Numbered from the stretch's first letter, positions 33,942 to 43,874 are shown. The stretch: 64,000 nt of DNA from Granulicella mallensis MP5ACTX8 (GCF_000178955.2 NC_016631.1:930001-994000), one strand, 5' to 3'. Notes: generated by a model from the letters alone, not told the origin. A program made the numbers and translations.

Positions 33942-34697
33942 ATGCATTTTGCAAATGAACCGATTCCTCTTTTACTTCTTATCGTTCCTGTCTTCGCAAC
34001 TCTTCTCGGCGGTCTCCTGGCACTTCAATTTCGCAGGTCTTTAGCGCTGTTGATGGCGCTGGGGGCGGGCCTGCTGCTGGGAGCCGCTTTTCTCGATCTC
34101 CTGCCTGAGGCCCTCTCTCTGGGGGCGCTGGTAGAGATACGTTCCGCCGATATCCTGGCGCTGGTTCTGATCTCCTTTCTTCTTTTCTGGAGCATCCAAA
34201 GCGGATTGGATGGATTGGCTGCACGCTGGGGTGGAGGATCGGATGGCTCGGGGAGGACGCTCGGGAAGATCGGCGGCGGCATGCTCATCTTCCACAGCCT
34301 GCGAGATGGCATGGCCATTGGCCTCTCCTATGCGGCCTCGCATCCGGCGGGCTACGCGGTCGCTGTGGGCATCGCCGCGCATGATATCGGCGACGGCATG
34401 AATACGGTCATCCTTACGACAAGCGGCGATCGACCGAGATTGAGCGATTATCTTTTTCTGGCTGCCGATTGCCTCGCTCCTCTCGCGGGTGGTCTCCTGA
34501 CGGTCTGGTGGACATTTTCTTCAGGGAGTTCGGCGATGCTTCTTGCCGTGGCCTCCGGCTTCTTCCTTCAGATGGCAACCAGCGATTTCCTTCCGGAAGT
34601 GCGTCAACACAAGGGATTGAGATACATGCTCCCCACGGTGCTTTCAGGCTCCGCGCTCATCTATGTGGCCAATCTGTTGGTCGACCGCTTTCACTAA
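33942..34697 (+). CDS. ZIP-family metal transporter with unusual metal motifs
   Basis: 251 residues and seven to eight membrane spans. The ZIP fold carries divalent metals such as Zn, Fe or Mn into the cytoplasm. Canonical ZIPs have HNxPEG and HExPEG in spans 4 and 5; here the corresponding words are HSLRDGMAIG and HDIGDGMNTV, so Glu is replaced by Asp and the prolines are missing. Also present are FLLQ-like FFLQMATSDFLPEV in a later span. The protein is thus a divergent ZIP; metal specificity is unknown. ATG 33942 is preferred to the GTG one codon earlier. Confidence 0.8.
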   Translation: MHFANEPIPLLLLIVPVFATLLGGLLALQFRRSLALLMALGAGLLLGAAFLDLLPEALSLGALVEIRSADILALVLISFLLFWSIQSGLDGLAARWGGGSDGSGRTLGKIGGGMLIFHSLRDGMAIGLSYAASHPAGYAVAVGIAAHDIGDGMNTVILTTSGDRPRLSDYLFLAADCLAPLAGGLLTVWWTFSSGSSAMLLAVASGFFLQMATSDFLPEVRQHKGLRYMLPTVLSGSALIYVANLLVDRFH

Positions 34698-34887
34698 GTC
34701 CGAATGGTTTGCTTTGAAGCTTGCCGGGTGGCTGGCGTTGGCAGCTTGCCTGTTCTCGATCTCGTTGGTGTGACTTGGAAAGAACCCCGCGCGAGTGTGC
34801 ACTTGTTTGCGTTGGTCCTTTAAACTGCATCGAATGGAAAGCGTTGCCGTGTTTTCATTGATCTGAACCTTCTTTCCCTCTTCCCCT

Positions 34888-36345
34888 ATGAATGTGCCCG
34901 ATTCGATCACTGCTCCCTCGCCGTTTTTTCATCCCTCCGAAGCCAGCAAGCGGCTTTTGCCGTGGCTGGTGGCGGTCGCATTCTTTATGGAGTCGTTGGA
35001 TACAACGATCCTGAATACGGCGGTGCCAGCGATCTCCTCCGCGCTCAAGGTGGCGCCGCTGAGCATGAAAGCCGTGTTGGCCAGTTACACGTTGAGTCTC
35101 GCGGTTTTTATCCCTATCAGCGGCTGGATGGCAGATCGCTTCGGAACTCGGCGGGTCTTCGCATCGGCTATCGGCCTCTTTACGCTTGGATCGTTTCTCT
35201 GCGGTATATCGAGCAATATCCATGTCCTGGTAGCGTGCCGAGTTTTGCAGGGCTGCGGCGGGGCCATGATGGTGCCGGTGGGCCGGCTTACCCTGGTGCG
35301 AACGTTCGCGAAATCGGACCTGCTGCGAACCATGAGCTTTGTGGCGATTCCGGCGCTGGTGGCTCCCATGCTTGGGCCGATCGCTGGTGGGTTGATCGTC
35401 GGCTACCTGCATTGGCGGTTCATCTTCTTTCTGAACCTTCCGATTGGCCTCGCCGGCTTGTTGATGGTCTACCTGCATCTGCCGGACTATCGAGAAAAGA
35501 ATATTCATCCTCTCGACATCGTCGGACTGATTCTCTTCGGGGCCGGTGTGGCGCTGCTGTCGTATGTGCTGGAGATCTTCGGGGAACATGCTCTGAGCTC
35601 ACGCGAGATTTCGGGGTTGCTGGTGCTTTCGCTCGTCCTGCTTGCAGGCTATGGGCTCCATGCAAAGAGCATTGCTTATCCGCTGCTGGAGTTGAGTCTC
35701 TTTCGTATTCGTACCTTCCGCGCCTCGGTGAGCGGCAGCTTCTTCACGCGCCTGGGAATCGGTGGTGTGCCCTTTCTGCTGCCGCTGCTCTATCAGGTCG
35801 GGCTTGGTTTCACGCCGATTCAATCGGGGTTGCTCATCATGCCGCAGGCCGTGGCCGCGATGAGCATGAAGCTGGTCATGCCTCGCCTCCTGTCCTTCTT
35901 TGGCTATCGTGGGGTGCTGATCTCGAATACCGTGATCCTCGGATTTCTGTTACTGCTATTTGCGACCATTGGCATACATACGCCTGTCTGGCTCATCGTT
36001 CTGCAGGCGTTCTCTTATGGAGCGTTTACGTCGCTGCAGTACACGAGCATGAATACGCTCGTCTATGCCGACATCACGGAGGAAGAGACCAGCAACGCCA
36101 GCTCCATCGCGAGCACGATGCAGCAGATGTCGATCAGCTTCGGTGTTGCAGCCGCTGGACTGGCTACGGCTTTCTTTATTCCTGACAGCGTGCGATCTAA
36201 TCCAGCGGGGATGATCCATGGGATTCATGAGGCGTTTCTTGTGCTCGGTGGGTTGACCATCCTCTCTACGATCGTCTTCCGCAGCTTGAAGCGTGGCGAT
36301 GGGGATGCGGTGAATCAGCAGAAGATCCTTCACCCTGGTGGATGA
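34888..36345 (+). CDS. MFS multidrug transporter, DHA2/EmrB-QacA-like
   Basis: 485 residues with about 13-14 membrane spans. Proton-driven export of lipophilic compounds. MFS motif A is GWMADRFGTRRVF between spans 2 and 3, and the DHA2-type motif near span 1 reads FMESLDTTILNTAVPAI. A periplasmic EmrA-like adaptor would be expected for an EmrB pump of a Gram-negative cell, but none is encoded next to it. No regulator is adjacent either. Substrate unknown. Confidence 0.9.
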   Translation: MNVPDSITAPSPFFHPSEASKRLLPWLVAVAFFMESLDTTILNTAVPAISSALKVAPLSMKAVLASYTLSLAVFIPISGWMADRFGTRRVFASAIGLFTLGSFLCGISSNIHVLVACRVLQGCGGAMMVPVGRLTLVRTFAKSDLLRTMSFVAIPALVAPMLGPIAGGLIVGYLHWRFIFFLNLPIGLAGLLMVYLHLPDYREKNIHPLDIVGLILFGAGVALLSYVLEIFGEHALSSREISGLLVLSLVLLAGYGLHAKSIAYPLLELSLFRIRTFRASVSGSFFTRLGIGGVPFLLPLLYQVGLGFTPIQSGLLIMPQAVAAMSMKLVMPRLLSFFGYRGVLISNTVILGFLLLLFATIGIHTPVWLIVLQAFSYGAFTSLQYTSMNTLVYADITEEETSNASSIASTMQQMSISFGVAAAGLATAFFIPDSVRSNPAGMIHGIHEAFLVLGGLTILSTIVFRSLKRGDGDAVNQQKILHPGG

Positions 36346-36480
36346 GGCTTTCGCCCGCAAAACGGCTGCTGTCAGGGCTTCACTTCAGGGGTAGCGTACA
36401 CTTGGGACGGCCATTGGTTGAAGAAAGATCAAGCCGAACCGTTTCGACGGACGATATCCCCGGAGGGATTCCGGTGCCGA

Positions 36481-39400
36481 ATGCCCTCTTCTCCCGTACA
36501 GAGACCGCCCCCGAAGAAGACATCCCTGGAGATTCCAGTCGTAGCTATTGGGGCTTCGGCAGGCGGGCTGGAGGCTCTTACGGCGATTCTGCGGGCTCTT
36601 CCCACAGACATCGCCATGGCGTTCATGCTGATTCAGCACCTCGACCCTAAACGCCACAGCATTCTGCCCGAACTGCTTTCAAGAGCGACCAGAATTCCCG
36701 TGTTGGAAGCCGTCGATGCGATGAAGGTCGAGTCGAACCACGTCTACGTTATGCCAAGTAACGTGGATATCTCGATTACAGATGGCCACTTCGGGCTGGC
36801 TCCGCGCGCCGCTGACCACAAGCAGCATTTGCCCATCGACATCTTCATGCGTTCTCTGGCAGAGGTTCGCAAGAGCAAGGCGATTGGCGTCATTCTCTCG
36901 GGTACAGGATCGGACGGCACTGCGGGGATTAAAGCGATTCGCGCTGAAGGAGGGGTAACCTTCGCGCAGAGTACAGAGACCGCCAAGTTCGATGGCATGC
37001 CTCGGAGTGCGATTGAGTCCGGATGCATCGATTACGTTCTATCGCCCGAAAAGATTGCGGCGGAGCTGGCCCACCTGAGCAGCCATCCTCAGGTGCGGCA
37101 GAGGCCGAAGGTTGCGCGTGAAGAGCCAAAGTCCGATAGCGACGTATTCGATTCAATCCTGAACCTGGTTAGTATTTCGCAAGGCTCCGACTTCACAAAA
37201 TACAAGCCCAACACGATTCATCGGCGAATTCAACAACGCATGGCGGCTCTGCGGATTCTCTCTCTCTCTGCTTACCTCACCTATCTAAGAGAGCATCCGG
37301 AAGAGGTGGCAAAACTCTCTCATCATGTCCTGATTCCTGTGACCGAGTTTTTCCGCAATCCGGAGACCTTTGAAGATCTCGCGAAGACAGTATTCCCAGC
37401 GATGATTGAAGAGAAGGCCGGAGAAGCGCTTCGGTTATGGGTGGTCGCCTGCTCCACCGGAGAGGAAGTTTATTCGCTGGCGATTACGTTGCTGGAGTTT
37501 CTAGGGACGAGAGCCGAGGGGATGCGCATCCAGATCTTTGGCACGGATATTAATGAGAAGGGGATCGCGAAGGCGCGCTCCGGCATTTACTCCGAAAGCG
37601 CGATGAAGAACGTCTCAGCAGAGCGCACTGCAAATTTCTTCACGAAGGTGGCGGGCGGATACCGGGCCAACAAAGTCATCCGTGATCTGTGTGTCTTTGC
37701 ACGCCAGGACGTCACCAAAGACCCACCCTTTTCGAGCCTGGATCTTATCTCCTGCCGCAATTTCCTGATTTATGTCGAGCCGGAGTTGCAGGAGAGGATT
37801 ATCTCGACACTGCACTACGCTTTAAATCCATCCGGCTTTTTATTGCTGGGCAATGCCGAGAGCGCAGCTTCTTATCCGCAGATGTTTACGCCATTGAATA
37901 AGAAGAGCAAGATCTATTCGAAAAAAGTCGGCGATCATCGTCAGCAGCGTACGTTCAAGACAAGTCGGGCTCCCTTGCAGGCGATTGACTCCCCCATAGA
38001 GAAAGCGCTGCCCATCAGCCGTGCCAGTCAGAATGAGCAGGAGTTGCAGCAACTCGCAGATCGAATGGTGCTGAGGGAGTGTGCGCCGCCGGGCGTGATC
38101 GTGAATGACGCGCTTGAAATTCTTCAGTTTCGCGGGCGAACCAGCCCTTATCTGGAGCCCGCATCCGGACGCGCGAATCTCAATATTCTGAATATGGTTC
38201 GCGAGGAGTTAGCGATTGCTCTGCGTACCGCCATCGCTTCGGCCAGAAAAAAGGCCGCTCCGATCAAAAAGAAGAACGTCGCCTTTGAACATAACGGTAA
38301 AAAGCGTGTCGTGCATTTGTCCGTAGTTCCCATGGACGAGCTCGTTTCAGGAGTGGGCAGATGCTATCTCATCCTCTTTGAGGATGTAGCTTCTCTGATT
38401 GATCCGAATGGCAAGGCGGACCGGCCATTACCTCTGCAACCAGGCGATCTTTCCCGGAGAACACTTCTTGATCAGAAGCGTGAGTTGCAGGCGACACGCA
38501 CTCTGCTCAAAGAGCACACACGCGCGCAGGAAGCGCTTCGCGAAGACTATCAGTCTGCGAACGAGGAGATGCTCTCCGCAAACGAGGAGCTGCAAAGTAC
38601 CAACGAAGAGCTCGAGACTTCTAAGGAAGAACTGCAGGCTACGAACGAAGAACTCAACACCGTCAACGATGAGTTGAACAGCAATAACGCAGCTCTGCAT
38701 CTATTGGGGAACGACCTGAAGAACCTGCTCGAAAGCACGGTCATCCCCATCGTGATGGTGGATGGCAACCTCTGTATCCGTCGCATGACCCCAACGGCAG
38801 AGGCTGTCTTTAAAGTGCTTCCGTCCGACATTGGACGACCTATCACCGATATCAATCCGGATCTCAATATTGATTTGAAGCCTTTGCTTACCACTGTCCT
38901 TCGGGACGTCGTGAGCCTTGAACGAGAGGTACAGGACCAGCAGGGGCATTGGTATCGATTGCAGGTAAGGCCCTATGAGACGCTGGATAATCGCAGCGAT
39001 GGTGCGGTCCTGGTTCTTATGGATATCGATGTCATCAAGAAGCGCAATCAGGAACTGGTGCTTGCGAGCGAGTTCACCAAGTCCATTATTGAGACCATGC
39101 CGGAACCTGTGCTGGTGTTGAACGCGAACTTGCATGTGCTGATGGCGAACTACTCCTTCTATAAGGCCTTTGAAGTAACACCAGAGGCAACATTGAACCG
39201 GTTCGTGTATGGCCTTGGGAACGGGCAGTGGAATAAACCCGACCTGCGAACCCTGCTGGAAGAGGTTCTGCCGCACGACAGGGATTTCCTGAATCATGAA
39301 GTGATCTATGATTTTCCCGGCATCGGCTGGAAGTCTTTCATGCTGAGCGGACGCTATATGGTGCAGGAGCCGGAGGCTGCGCCCCTGATTCTCCTGTCGC

Positions 39401-40140
39401 TTACCGACATGACCAAGCGCAAGAAGATTGAAGCAGCGCTTGTCCAGGCGGAGAAGCTCACCATTGCGAGCCGCCTTGCCGCGACCATTGCGCATGAGAT
39501 CAATAATCCGCTGGAAGCGATTACGAATCTTCTTTATCTCGCCTCAACCGGCGACGACGCCGCCGCGGCAAAGACCTATGCTGCCCAGGCGCTTGAAGAG
39601 GTAGGACGCGTGTCGCACATCACGCAGCAGACGCTCAAGTTCTATCGGCAATCAACTGCTCCATCCTCTGTGCAGGTCTCGGAGATTCTTGATTCACTGC
39701 TGGTGCTGTATCACGGAAAACTTCTGGCGAATAACATCACGGTCCATCGCCAATACAGAGAGGGTCCCTCGATCCTTTGCCTGGCGGGAGATCTTCGTCA
39801 GATCTTTGCGAACCTTCTCTCAAACGCGGTCGACGCGATGAGGTTTGGAGGTTCGCTTACGATGCGGGTGAGCAGCTCCTACGACTGGCGCAATCAAGAG
39901 CGCCGTGGCATACGGGCTACCATCTCTGACTCCGGTACGGGAATGACTCCCAAGACGCTCAGGAAGATCTATGAGCCGTTCTTTACGACTAAAAATGAGA
40001 CCGGCACGGGGCTTGGAATGTGGGTTTCTGCTCAACTCGTCGATCGCTTGCAAGGCGATCTAAGGGTGTCCAGCACGATGCGCCGGGGTAGGAGTGGGAC
40101 GACCTTTTCTTTGTTCCTGCCGCTTGAGCTATCGGCGTAG
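36481..40140 (+). CDS. CheB-CheR-PAS hybrid histidine kinase without receiver
   Basis: 1219 residues, cytoplasmic. Domains in order: CheB methylesterase (about 18-200; Ser26 in GASAGG, His53 in IQHLDP, Asp in GSDGTAGI); CheR methyltransferase (about 225-490; VVACSTGEEVYSLAI, DLISCRNFLIYV); a coiled coil of repeated NEEL words (about 680-750); PAS domains (about 760-985); HisKA with IAHEINNPLEAI; HATPase with NLLSNAVDAM and GTGLGMWVSAQLVDRL. Such proteins join chemotaxis-type modification to kinase activity. ATG 36481 follows GGAGGG at a long distance; an in-frame TTG at 36418 would add 21 residues. No response regulator is encoded beside it. Confidence 0.9.
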   Translation: MPSSPVQRPPPKKTSLEIPVVAIGASAGGLEALTAILRALPTDIAMAFMLIQHLDPKRHSILPELLSRATRIPVLEAVDAMKVESNHVYVMPSNVDISITDGHFGLAPRAADHKQHLPIDIFMRSLAEVRKSKAIGVILSGTGSDGTAGIKAIRAEGGVTFAQSTETAKFDGMPRSAIESGCIDYVLSPEKIAAELAHLSSHPQVRQRPKVAREEPKSDSDVFDSILNLVSISQGSDFTKYKPNTIHRRIQQRMAALRILSLSAYLTYLREHPEEVAKLSHHVLIPVTEFFRNPETFEDLAKTVFPAMIEEKAGEALRLWVVACSTGEEVYSLAITLLEFLGTRAEGMRIQIFGTDINEKGIAKARSGIYSESAMKNVSAERTANFFTKVAGGYRANKVIRDLCVFARQDVTKDPPFSSLDLISCRNFLIYVEPELQERIISTLHYALNPSGFLLLGNAESAASYPQMFTPLNKKSKIYSKKVGDHRQQRTFKTSRAPLQAIDSPIEKALPISRASQNEQELQQLADRMVLRECAPPGVIVNDALEILQFRGRTSPYLEPASGRANLNILNMVREELAIALRTAIASARKKAAPIKKKNVAFEHNGKKRVVHLSVVPMDELVSGVGRCYLILFEDVASLIDPNGKADRPLPLQPGDLSRRTLLDQKRELQATRTLLKEHTRAQEALREDYQSANEEMLSANEELQSTNEELETSKEELQATNEELNTVNDELNSNNAALHLLGNDLKNLLESTVIPIVMVDGNLCIRRMTPTAEAVFKVLPSDIGRPITDINPDLNIDLKPLLTTVLRDVVSLEREVQDQQGHWYRLQVRPYETLDNRSDGAVLVLMDIDVIKKRNQELVLASEFTKSIIETMPEPVLVLNANLHVLMANYSFYKAFEVTPEATLNRFVYGLGNGQWNKPDLRTLLEEVLPHDRDFLNHEVIYDFPGIGWKSFMLSGRYMVQEPEAAPLILLSLTDMTKRKKIEAALVQAEKLTIASRLAATIAHEINNPLEAITNLLYLASTGDDAAAAKTYAAQALEEVGRVSHITQQTLKFYRQSTAPSSVQVSEILDSLLVLYHGKLLANNITVHRQYREGPSILCLAGDLRQIFANLLSNAVDAMRFGGSLTMRVSSSYDWRNQERRGIRATISDSGTGMTPKTLRKIYEPFFTTKNETGTGLGMWVSAQLVDRLQGDLRVSSTMRRGRSGTTFSLFLPLELSA

Positions 40141-40208
40141 CGCAAGAGCTCAGGCGGGAGCGTCGAGAGCAATCTCCTGTTACTGTGAAGTGGTATCGGG
40201 CGTGCAGC

Positions 40209-40232
40209 GCCGTTTTTCTGGAGAAAAACGGC
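40209..40232. terminator. Bidirectional terminator between converging genes
   Basis: GCCGTTTTTCT at 40209-40219 and its reverse complement at 40222-40232 make an 11-bp stem with U runs inside the arms. It lies between the converging sensor kinase and Mop-regulator genes. The very small loop would open by one or two pairs. Confidence 0.6.
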
Positions 40233-40273
40233 CATAAGTGTCGTGGTTTCGCTATACACCTACAGGAGATTTG

Positions 40274-40687
40274 CTATAGCCGTTCAATCATGACGTCGGT
40301 GGATTTGATGAGCGCTGCTGCTGCATCACCCTTTTTCAGCCCAAGCTCTCGAACGGCGCTTGCCGTAATGATCGCGGTGAGATGGGTGTCCCCGGTGCCG
40401 ATGATGACTTCTGCAAGAAGACCCTCGATGCGGATGCTGACTACTTTTCCGGAGATCTGATTTCTGCCGCTTACGCGACGGTAGCGCTCTCGCGATTCCG
40501 CAGAGGGCTTCGTCTTGTCTTTGGCTATAAAAGGCTTCAGCGCTGATTCAGAGATGCGATGATGGCCGCCTGGAGTCGGGTTGGTCTTCAGCTTACCCGC
40601 CAGAATCCATTGCTTGATGGTGGGATAGCTAATGCCCAGCAGTCGAGCTGCTTCGCGGGGAGTCAACATGGGATCGAGTTTTGCCAT
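40274..40687 (-). CDS. Helix-turn-helix regulator with molybdate-binding Mop domain
   Basis: 137 residues. Residues 1-55 are an excisionase/MerR-like DNA-binding helix-turn-helix (LTPREAARLLGISYPTIKQW, PGGHHRISESALKPF). Residues about 70-137 are a Mop (TOBE) domain: SGRNQISGKVVSIRIEGLLA, HLTAIITASAVRELGLKKGD, AALIKSTDVMI. Mop domains bind molybdate or tungstate. The most natural role is an oxyanion-sensing repressor or activator for the divergent TonB-dependent receptor (start 339 bases away) and the binding-protein gene beyond it. This combination is known in small bacterial molybdate regulators; specificity is unproven. Confidence 0.85.
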   Translation of the reverse strand: MAKLDPMLTPREAARLLGISYPTIKQWILAGKLKTNPTPGGHHRISESALKPFIAKDKTKPSAESRERYRRVSGRNQISGKVVSIRIEGLLAEVIIGTGDTHLTAIITASAVRELGLKKGDAAAALIKSTDVMIERL

Positions 40688-40835
40688 GGACTATAGATTT
40701 AGCACCTTTGCGTGAGATCTGCATCGCAGCCTGCTGCGTTGTCCTGCTTGTCTCGCGGTTTCTCAGAGAGCAGTTCGGCGCAGGGACGATTTGGTGAAGC
40801 AGCCTTGAATCTAGTCCGCTAAACGGATTGTGAAA

Positions 40836-40862
40836 TTGACCCTACGTTTTGATTCGTATAAA
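40836..40862 (+). promoter_or_regulatory. Possible promoter for the TonB-dependent receptor
   Basis: TTGACC at 40836-40841 and TATAAA at 40857-40862 resemble sigma-70 boxes, but the 15-base spacer is shorter than usual. It lies within the divergent gap 40688-41026. I see no obvious ModE-type palindrome, riboswitch or other element in the rest of this 339-base gap. Confidence 0.35.
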
Positions 40863-41026
40863 TTCAAGAAATTAGAACTATTGTCCTTATAGGCAAACGG
40901 AGTAGCGGCTCTGTGCGCGTGTAGCCGTCTAGCTACAGAAGATAGTCCCTCACCACCCAGCTTCTCCAAAGTGGTCTTACGCTTTAGATACGTCGAGACC
41001 GGGAGAGCCCACTCTTAAGGAGCCCG

Positions 41027-43513
41027 ATGTATCGCCACTCCGTTCTTCCCCTGCCCTTTTGCAAGAGCATTCGCTTCCATCTTTCGTCCTTGGCCTTGTT
41101 TTTGCTGCTGGTATCCTTGCCGGCTTTGGCCCAGTCAGTTCAAGTGAGCGGTACGATCAAGGACCCTGACCAATCGGTGGTGGGCAACGCTGTTGTGTCC
41201 CTGGAAAACCTGCAGACGACCCGCACTTTCCAGGCGACTACCAATGAGTCAGGGCAATATATCTTCCTCTCCGTGCCCCAGGGAACTTACAGGCTTGAGG
41301 CGCATAAGCCGGGGTTTGCGGCGATTGTTCTTCCTTCCCTGGCGATCTCTGCCGGACAGAATCTTACGCGGGATCTTTCATTTGCTTTAGCTGGAACAAG
41401 CGCGTCCGTTACCGTCAATGCGGGACAGACGGGCACGGCGGCAGAGGGTTATTATGTGGACCACGTCAACCAGGGCGTCCTGGGCAATGCCCCCATTGTG
41501 AACCAGCCCTATACGATCACGGTGCTTCCAGCCGACCAGATCGTCAATACCCAGGTGAAGAGCTTCCGCGATGCGATGAAGTATCTTCCGCTGGTCTCGT
41601 TCACAGAGCAGCAGGGCTCGGAGATCCTTCGTCCGGCGACGCGCGGTGTTCAAGGCAGCATTGCGCAGAACACTCGCATGGATGGCATGGCTATTGCCAT
41701 CACCGGCGGCAACGCGATGGAGCAGTACCAGAGCCTGCAGGTGGAGAACGGCCTCGGCGCCTCCATGTACGGCCCGGCGAATCCTTCCGGCATGTTCGAT
41801 TTCGTGCTCAAGCGCCCCACCGAGGAACGCTTCACCAATGTCTATCTTGAGCAGGACAGCAGCTCCATCGGCACGATCTACGCCGACACAGGCGGAAGGC
41901 TGGGACCGCACAAGATTTTCGGCTATCGCAGCAATCTGCTCTTCGGCGATGGAACGGCCTTCGTGGACCAGAGCCGTCTTCGCCGCCGATTGGCGGAGTT
42001 CGCTTTCGATCTCCGGCCTACCGATCGGACCGTGATCGACGCCCACTATAGTGCGTACGACATTATTCAGCGTGGTTATCCGGGCTGGTTTACGTATGGC
42101 CCGGACAAGAGCGACAAGACCGATACTCCGCCGCGTACGTTGCTGTTACCCGCCGCACCTGACCCCACGCGTGTGGGTTATGGACAGGCCTATGCCGGTG
42201 TGAACCTGACCACGCAGAGCACCAGCGTCCGCCTTCTCCACGACTTCTCTCCGAACTGGCATGCCATGGCCGGTGGACTGGCACAGCGGCTTGATCGCTT
42301 CATCGATACGCCGGTCAACAATCTGACGGATAACACCGGGGACTACAGCACCTCTCTGGCTACTGGATTTGCACCGCGCTTCGGTGTGGAGAGCGATCTC
42401 GGCTACATTACCGGAGTGATTCAGAAGTGGGGCATCAAACAGGACGTTGTTGCCGGCAGCGAAGGTTACCGGTTTAACCAGTACGCTTACACCTCACCAG
42501 CGGCTGCCAGCGTTCTTCTCGGTACGGCGAACATCGCGAATCCAAAGATCTTTGCTCCACCTGTCGTGGGCCTTCCTCAGAATAAGGGGCTGTATCAGTC
42601 CTCCGTGGTGCATCAGCAAGGCTTCAATCTCGGCGATCTGGTTTCGTTCCGCAATCGCTTTCTCGTGCGTCTCGCTGCCAGCCAGGACTGGATCGGTGTG
42701 GATAACAACTCGGCAAATGCGCGTACGAGTGGTTCGAACAAGCAGGGAATCAGCCCTTCGGCCAGCGTGATGTATAAGCCGACGAACTGGTCGACCGCCT
42801 ATGCCACGTACGCGAGCAGCCTGCAGCAGGGAGACATTGCTCCCGGCGGCGCAACTCTCGTGAATGCGAACCAGGCGCTCGCTCCCTATCGCAGCAAGGA
42901 GTGGGAGCTGGGCTTCAAGACGGATGCGCATCCGATCGCGTTTACGACCGCGTTGTTCCGGTTGGAGCGGCCTTTTGCGGATACCATCCCATTCAATAAC
43001 AGCCCTACCCAAACGATCTTTGCGATCGTCGGCCAGCAGGTCAACTATGGCGCCGAGATCTCCGGTCAGGGCACGCTCTTCCATAGCCTGCTGCTGGATG
43101 GCGGCTTCACCGCACTCAATGCGCGGTTGAACAATACCAACGTAGCTTCGACCGAGGGTAAGCGCTTTGTCGGTATTCCCGACTATAAGTCGAACCTGTT
43201 GGCGGAGTATCGTGTGCCGGGCGTCGCGAACCTGAATATTACAGGCGATTGGCAGTTTGTAGGCCAGCGTCCGCAGGACGATCAGAACCTGCACACTACG
43301 GTTGGCTACAACACGTTTGATTTCGGCTTCCGCTATTCGCACGCGCTCTTCACGAAGGTGGCAACGCTGCGATTCACCTGCGACAACATTACCGACACTC
43401 GTTACTACTCGACGATTGCTGCCGGCGATATCACCGGAACCAATGCGAGCAGCAATACCGCTCACCTGGGCGCGCCGCGAACGATCTCGACGTCCTTGCA
43501 GTTCGCGTTCTAG
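41027..43513 (+). CDS. TonB-dependent outer-membrane receptor, siderophore/metal type
   Basis: 828 residues. Signal peptide (about 1-36, ending LPALAQ), then a carboxypeptidase-regulatory-like domain (VSGTIKDPDQSVVGNAVVSL) common in this phylum, a plug domain with PYTITVLPADQI and ATRGVQGSIAQNTRMDGM near residues 150-260, and a barrel to the final strand ISTSLQFAF. The plug words are those of FhuA/FpvA-type ferric siderophore receptors rather than SusC. The flanking genes (Mop regulator and ModA/WtpA-like binding protein) suggest that the cargo may be a molybdate or tungstate complex. AAGGAG precedes ATG 41027. Confidence 0.88.
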   Translation: MYRHSVLPLPFCKSIRFHLSSLALFLLLVSLPALAQSVQVSGTIKDPDQSVVGNAVVSLENLQTTRTFQATTNESGQYIFLSVPQGTYRLEAHKPGFAAIVLPSLAISAGQNLTRDLSFALAGTSASVTVNAGQTGTAAEGYYVDHVNQGVLGNAPIVNQPYTITVLPADQIVNTQVKSFRDAMKYLPLVSFTEQQGSEILRPATRGVQGSIAQNTRMDGMAIAITGGNAMEQYQSLQVENGLGASMYGPANPSGMFDFVLKRPTEERFTNVYLEQDSSSIGTIYADTGGRLGPHKIFGYRSNLLFGDGTAFVDQSRLRRRLAEFAFDLRPTDRTVIDAHYSAYDIIQRGYPGWFTYGPDKSDKTDTPPRTLLLPAAPDPTRVGYGQAYAGVNLTTQSTSVRLLHDFSPNWHAMAGGLAQRLDRFIDTPVNNLTDNTGDYSTSLATGFAPRFGVESDLGYITGVIQKWGIKQDVVAGSEGYRFNQYAYTSPAAASVLLGTANIANPKIFAPPVVGLPQNKGLYQSSVVHQQGFNLGDLVSFRNRFLVRLAASQDWIGVDNNSANARTSGSNKQGISPSASVMYKPTNWSTAYATYASSLQQGDIAPGGATLVNANQALAPYRSKEWELGFKTDAHPIAFTTALFRLERPFADTIPFNNSPTQTIFAIVGQQVNYGAEISGQGTLFHSLLLDGGFTALNARLNNTNVASTEGKRFVGIPDYKSNLLAEYRVPGVANLNITGDWQFVGQRPQDDQNLHTTVGYNTFDFGFRYSHALFTKVATLRFTCDNITDTRYYSTIAAGDITGTNASSNTAHLGAPRTISTSLQFAF

Positions 43514-43541
43514 AGCCTGTGATTAAACTCGCATGTTCACG

Positions 43542-43843
43542 CAAGTTCTTGCTTTGAAGGGGCGGGGCTTTCAGCCCCGCCGTTAGAAATCGCTATGTGC
43601 AGTGGCTTTAGCCACGGAGGGAATGATTCCGGAGCAAGCCTGCACTCTTCCGCCTGCAAGAGTTCTTGCAGGGCACCTACGATGGTCTTCTTGAATCGGA
43701 AGAAGGCAGGCTTCGATCTGCGGGCCGAAGATATCTCGAGGGACAGATTGCTGGATAGGCATCGTTCCCTCCGCGGCTAAAGCCGTTTTTGAGGTTGTTC
43801 CAACGGCGGGGCTGAAGCCCCGCCCTTTCAAAGCAAGAACTTG
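43542..43843. repeat. Family A intergenic element, complete copy
   Basis: Outer arms 43542-43583 and 43802-43843 are near-perfect reverse complements (CAAGTTCTTGCTTTGAAGG outside, GGCGGGGCT core). The inner part includes GTGGCTTTAGCCAC, GGAATGATTCCGGAGC and GCAAGAGTTCTTGC. It lies between the converging receptor and binding-protein genes and fills that gap. Confidence 0.85.
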
Positions 43844-43874
43844 GAACGAAGTTTGATGACACACCTAGCAGACC

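Noticed and set aside
36390-36401. GGTAGCGTACAC before the CheB-CheR kinase, one base off the operator word
   Set aside because: One-mismatch matches are expected by chance at about 0.3 per window; no promoter of the matching type is next to it and the gene is not sugar-related.
40688-41026. Possible riboswitch (cobalamin or molybdenum cofactor) before the TonB-dependent receptor
   Set aside because: I could not find the conserved boxes of either class; only a weak promoter-like pair is visible.
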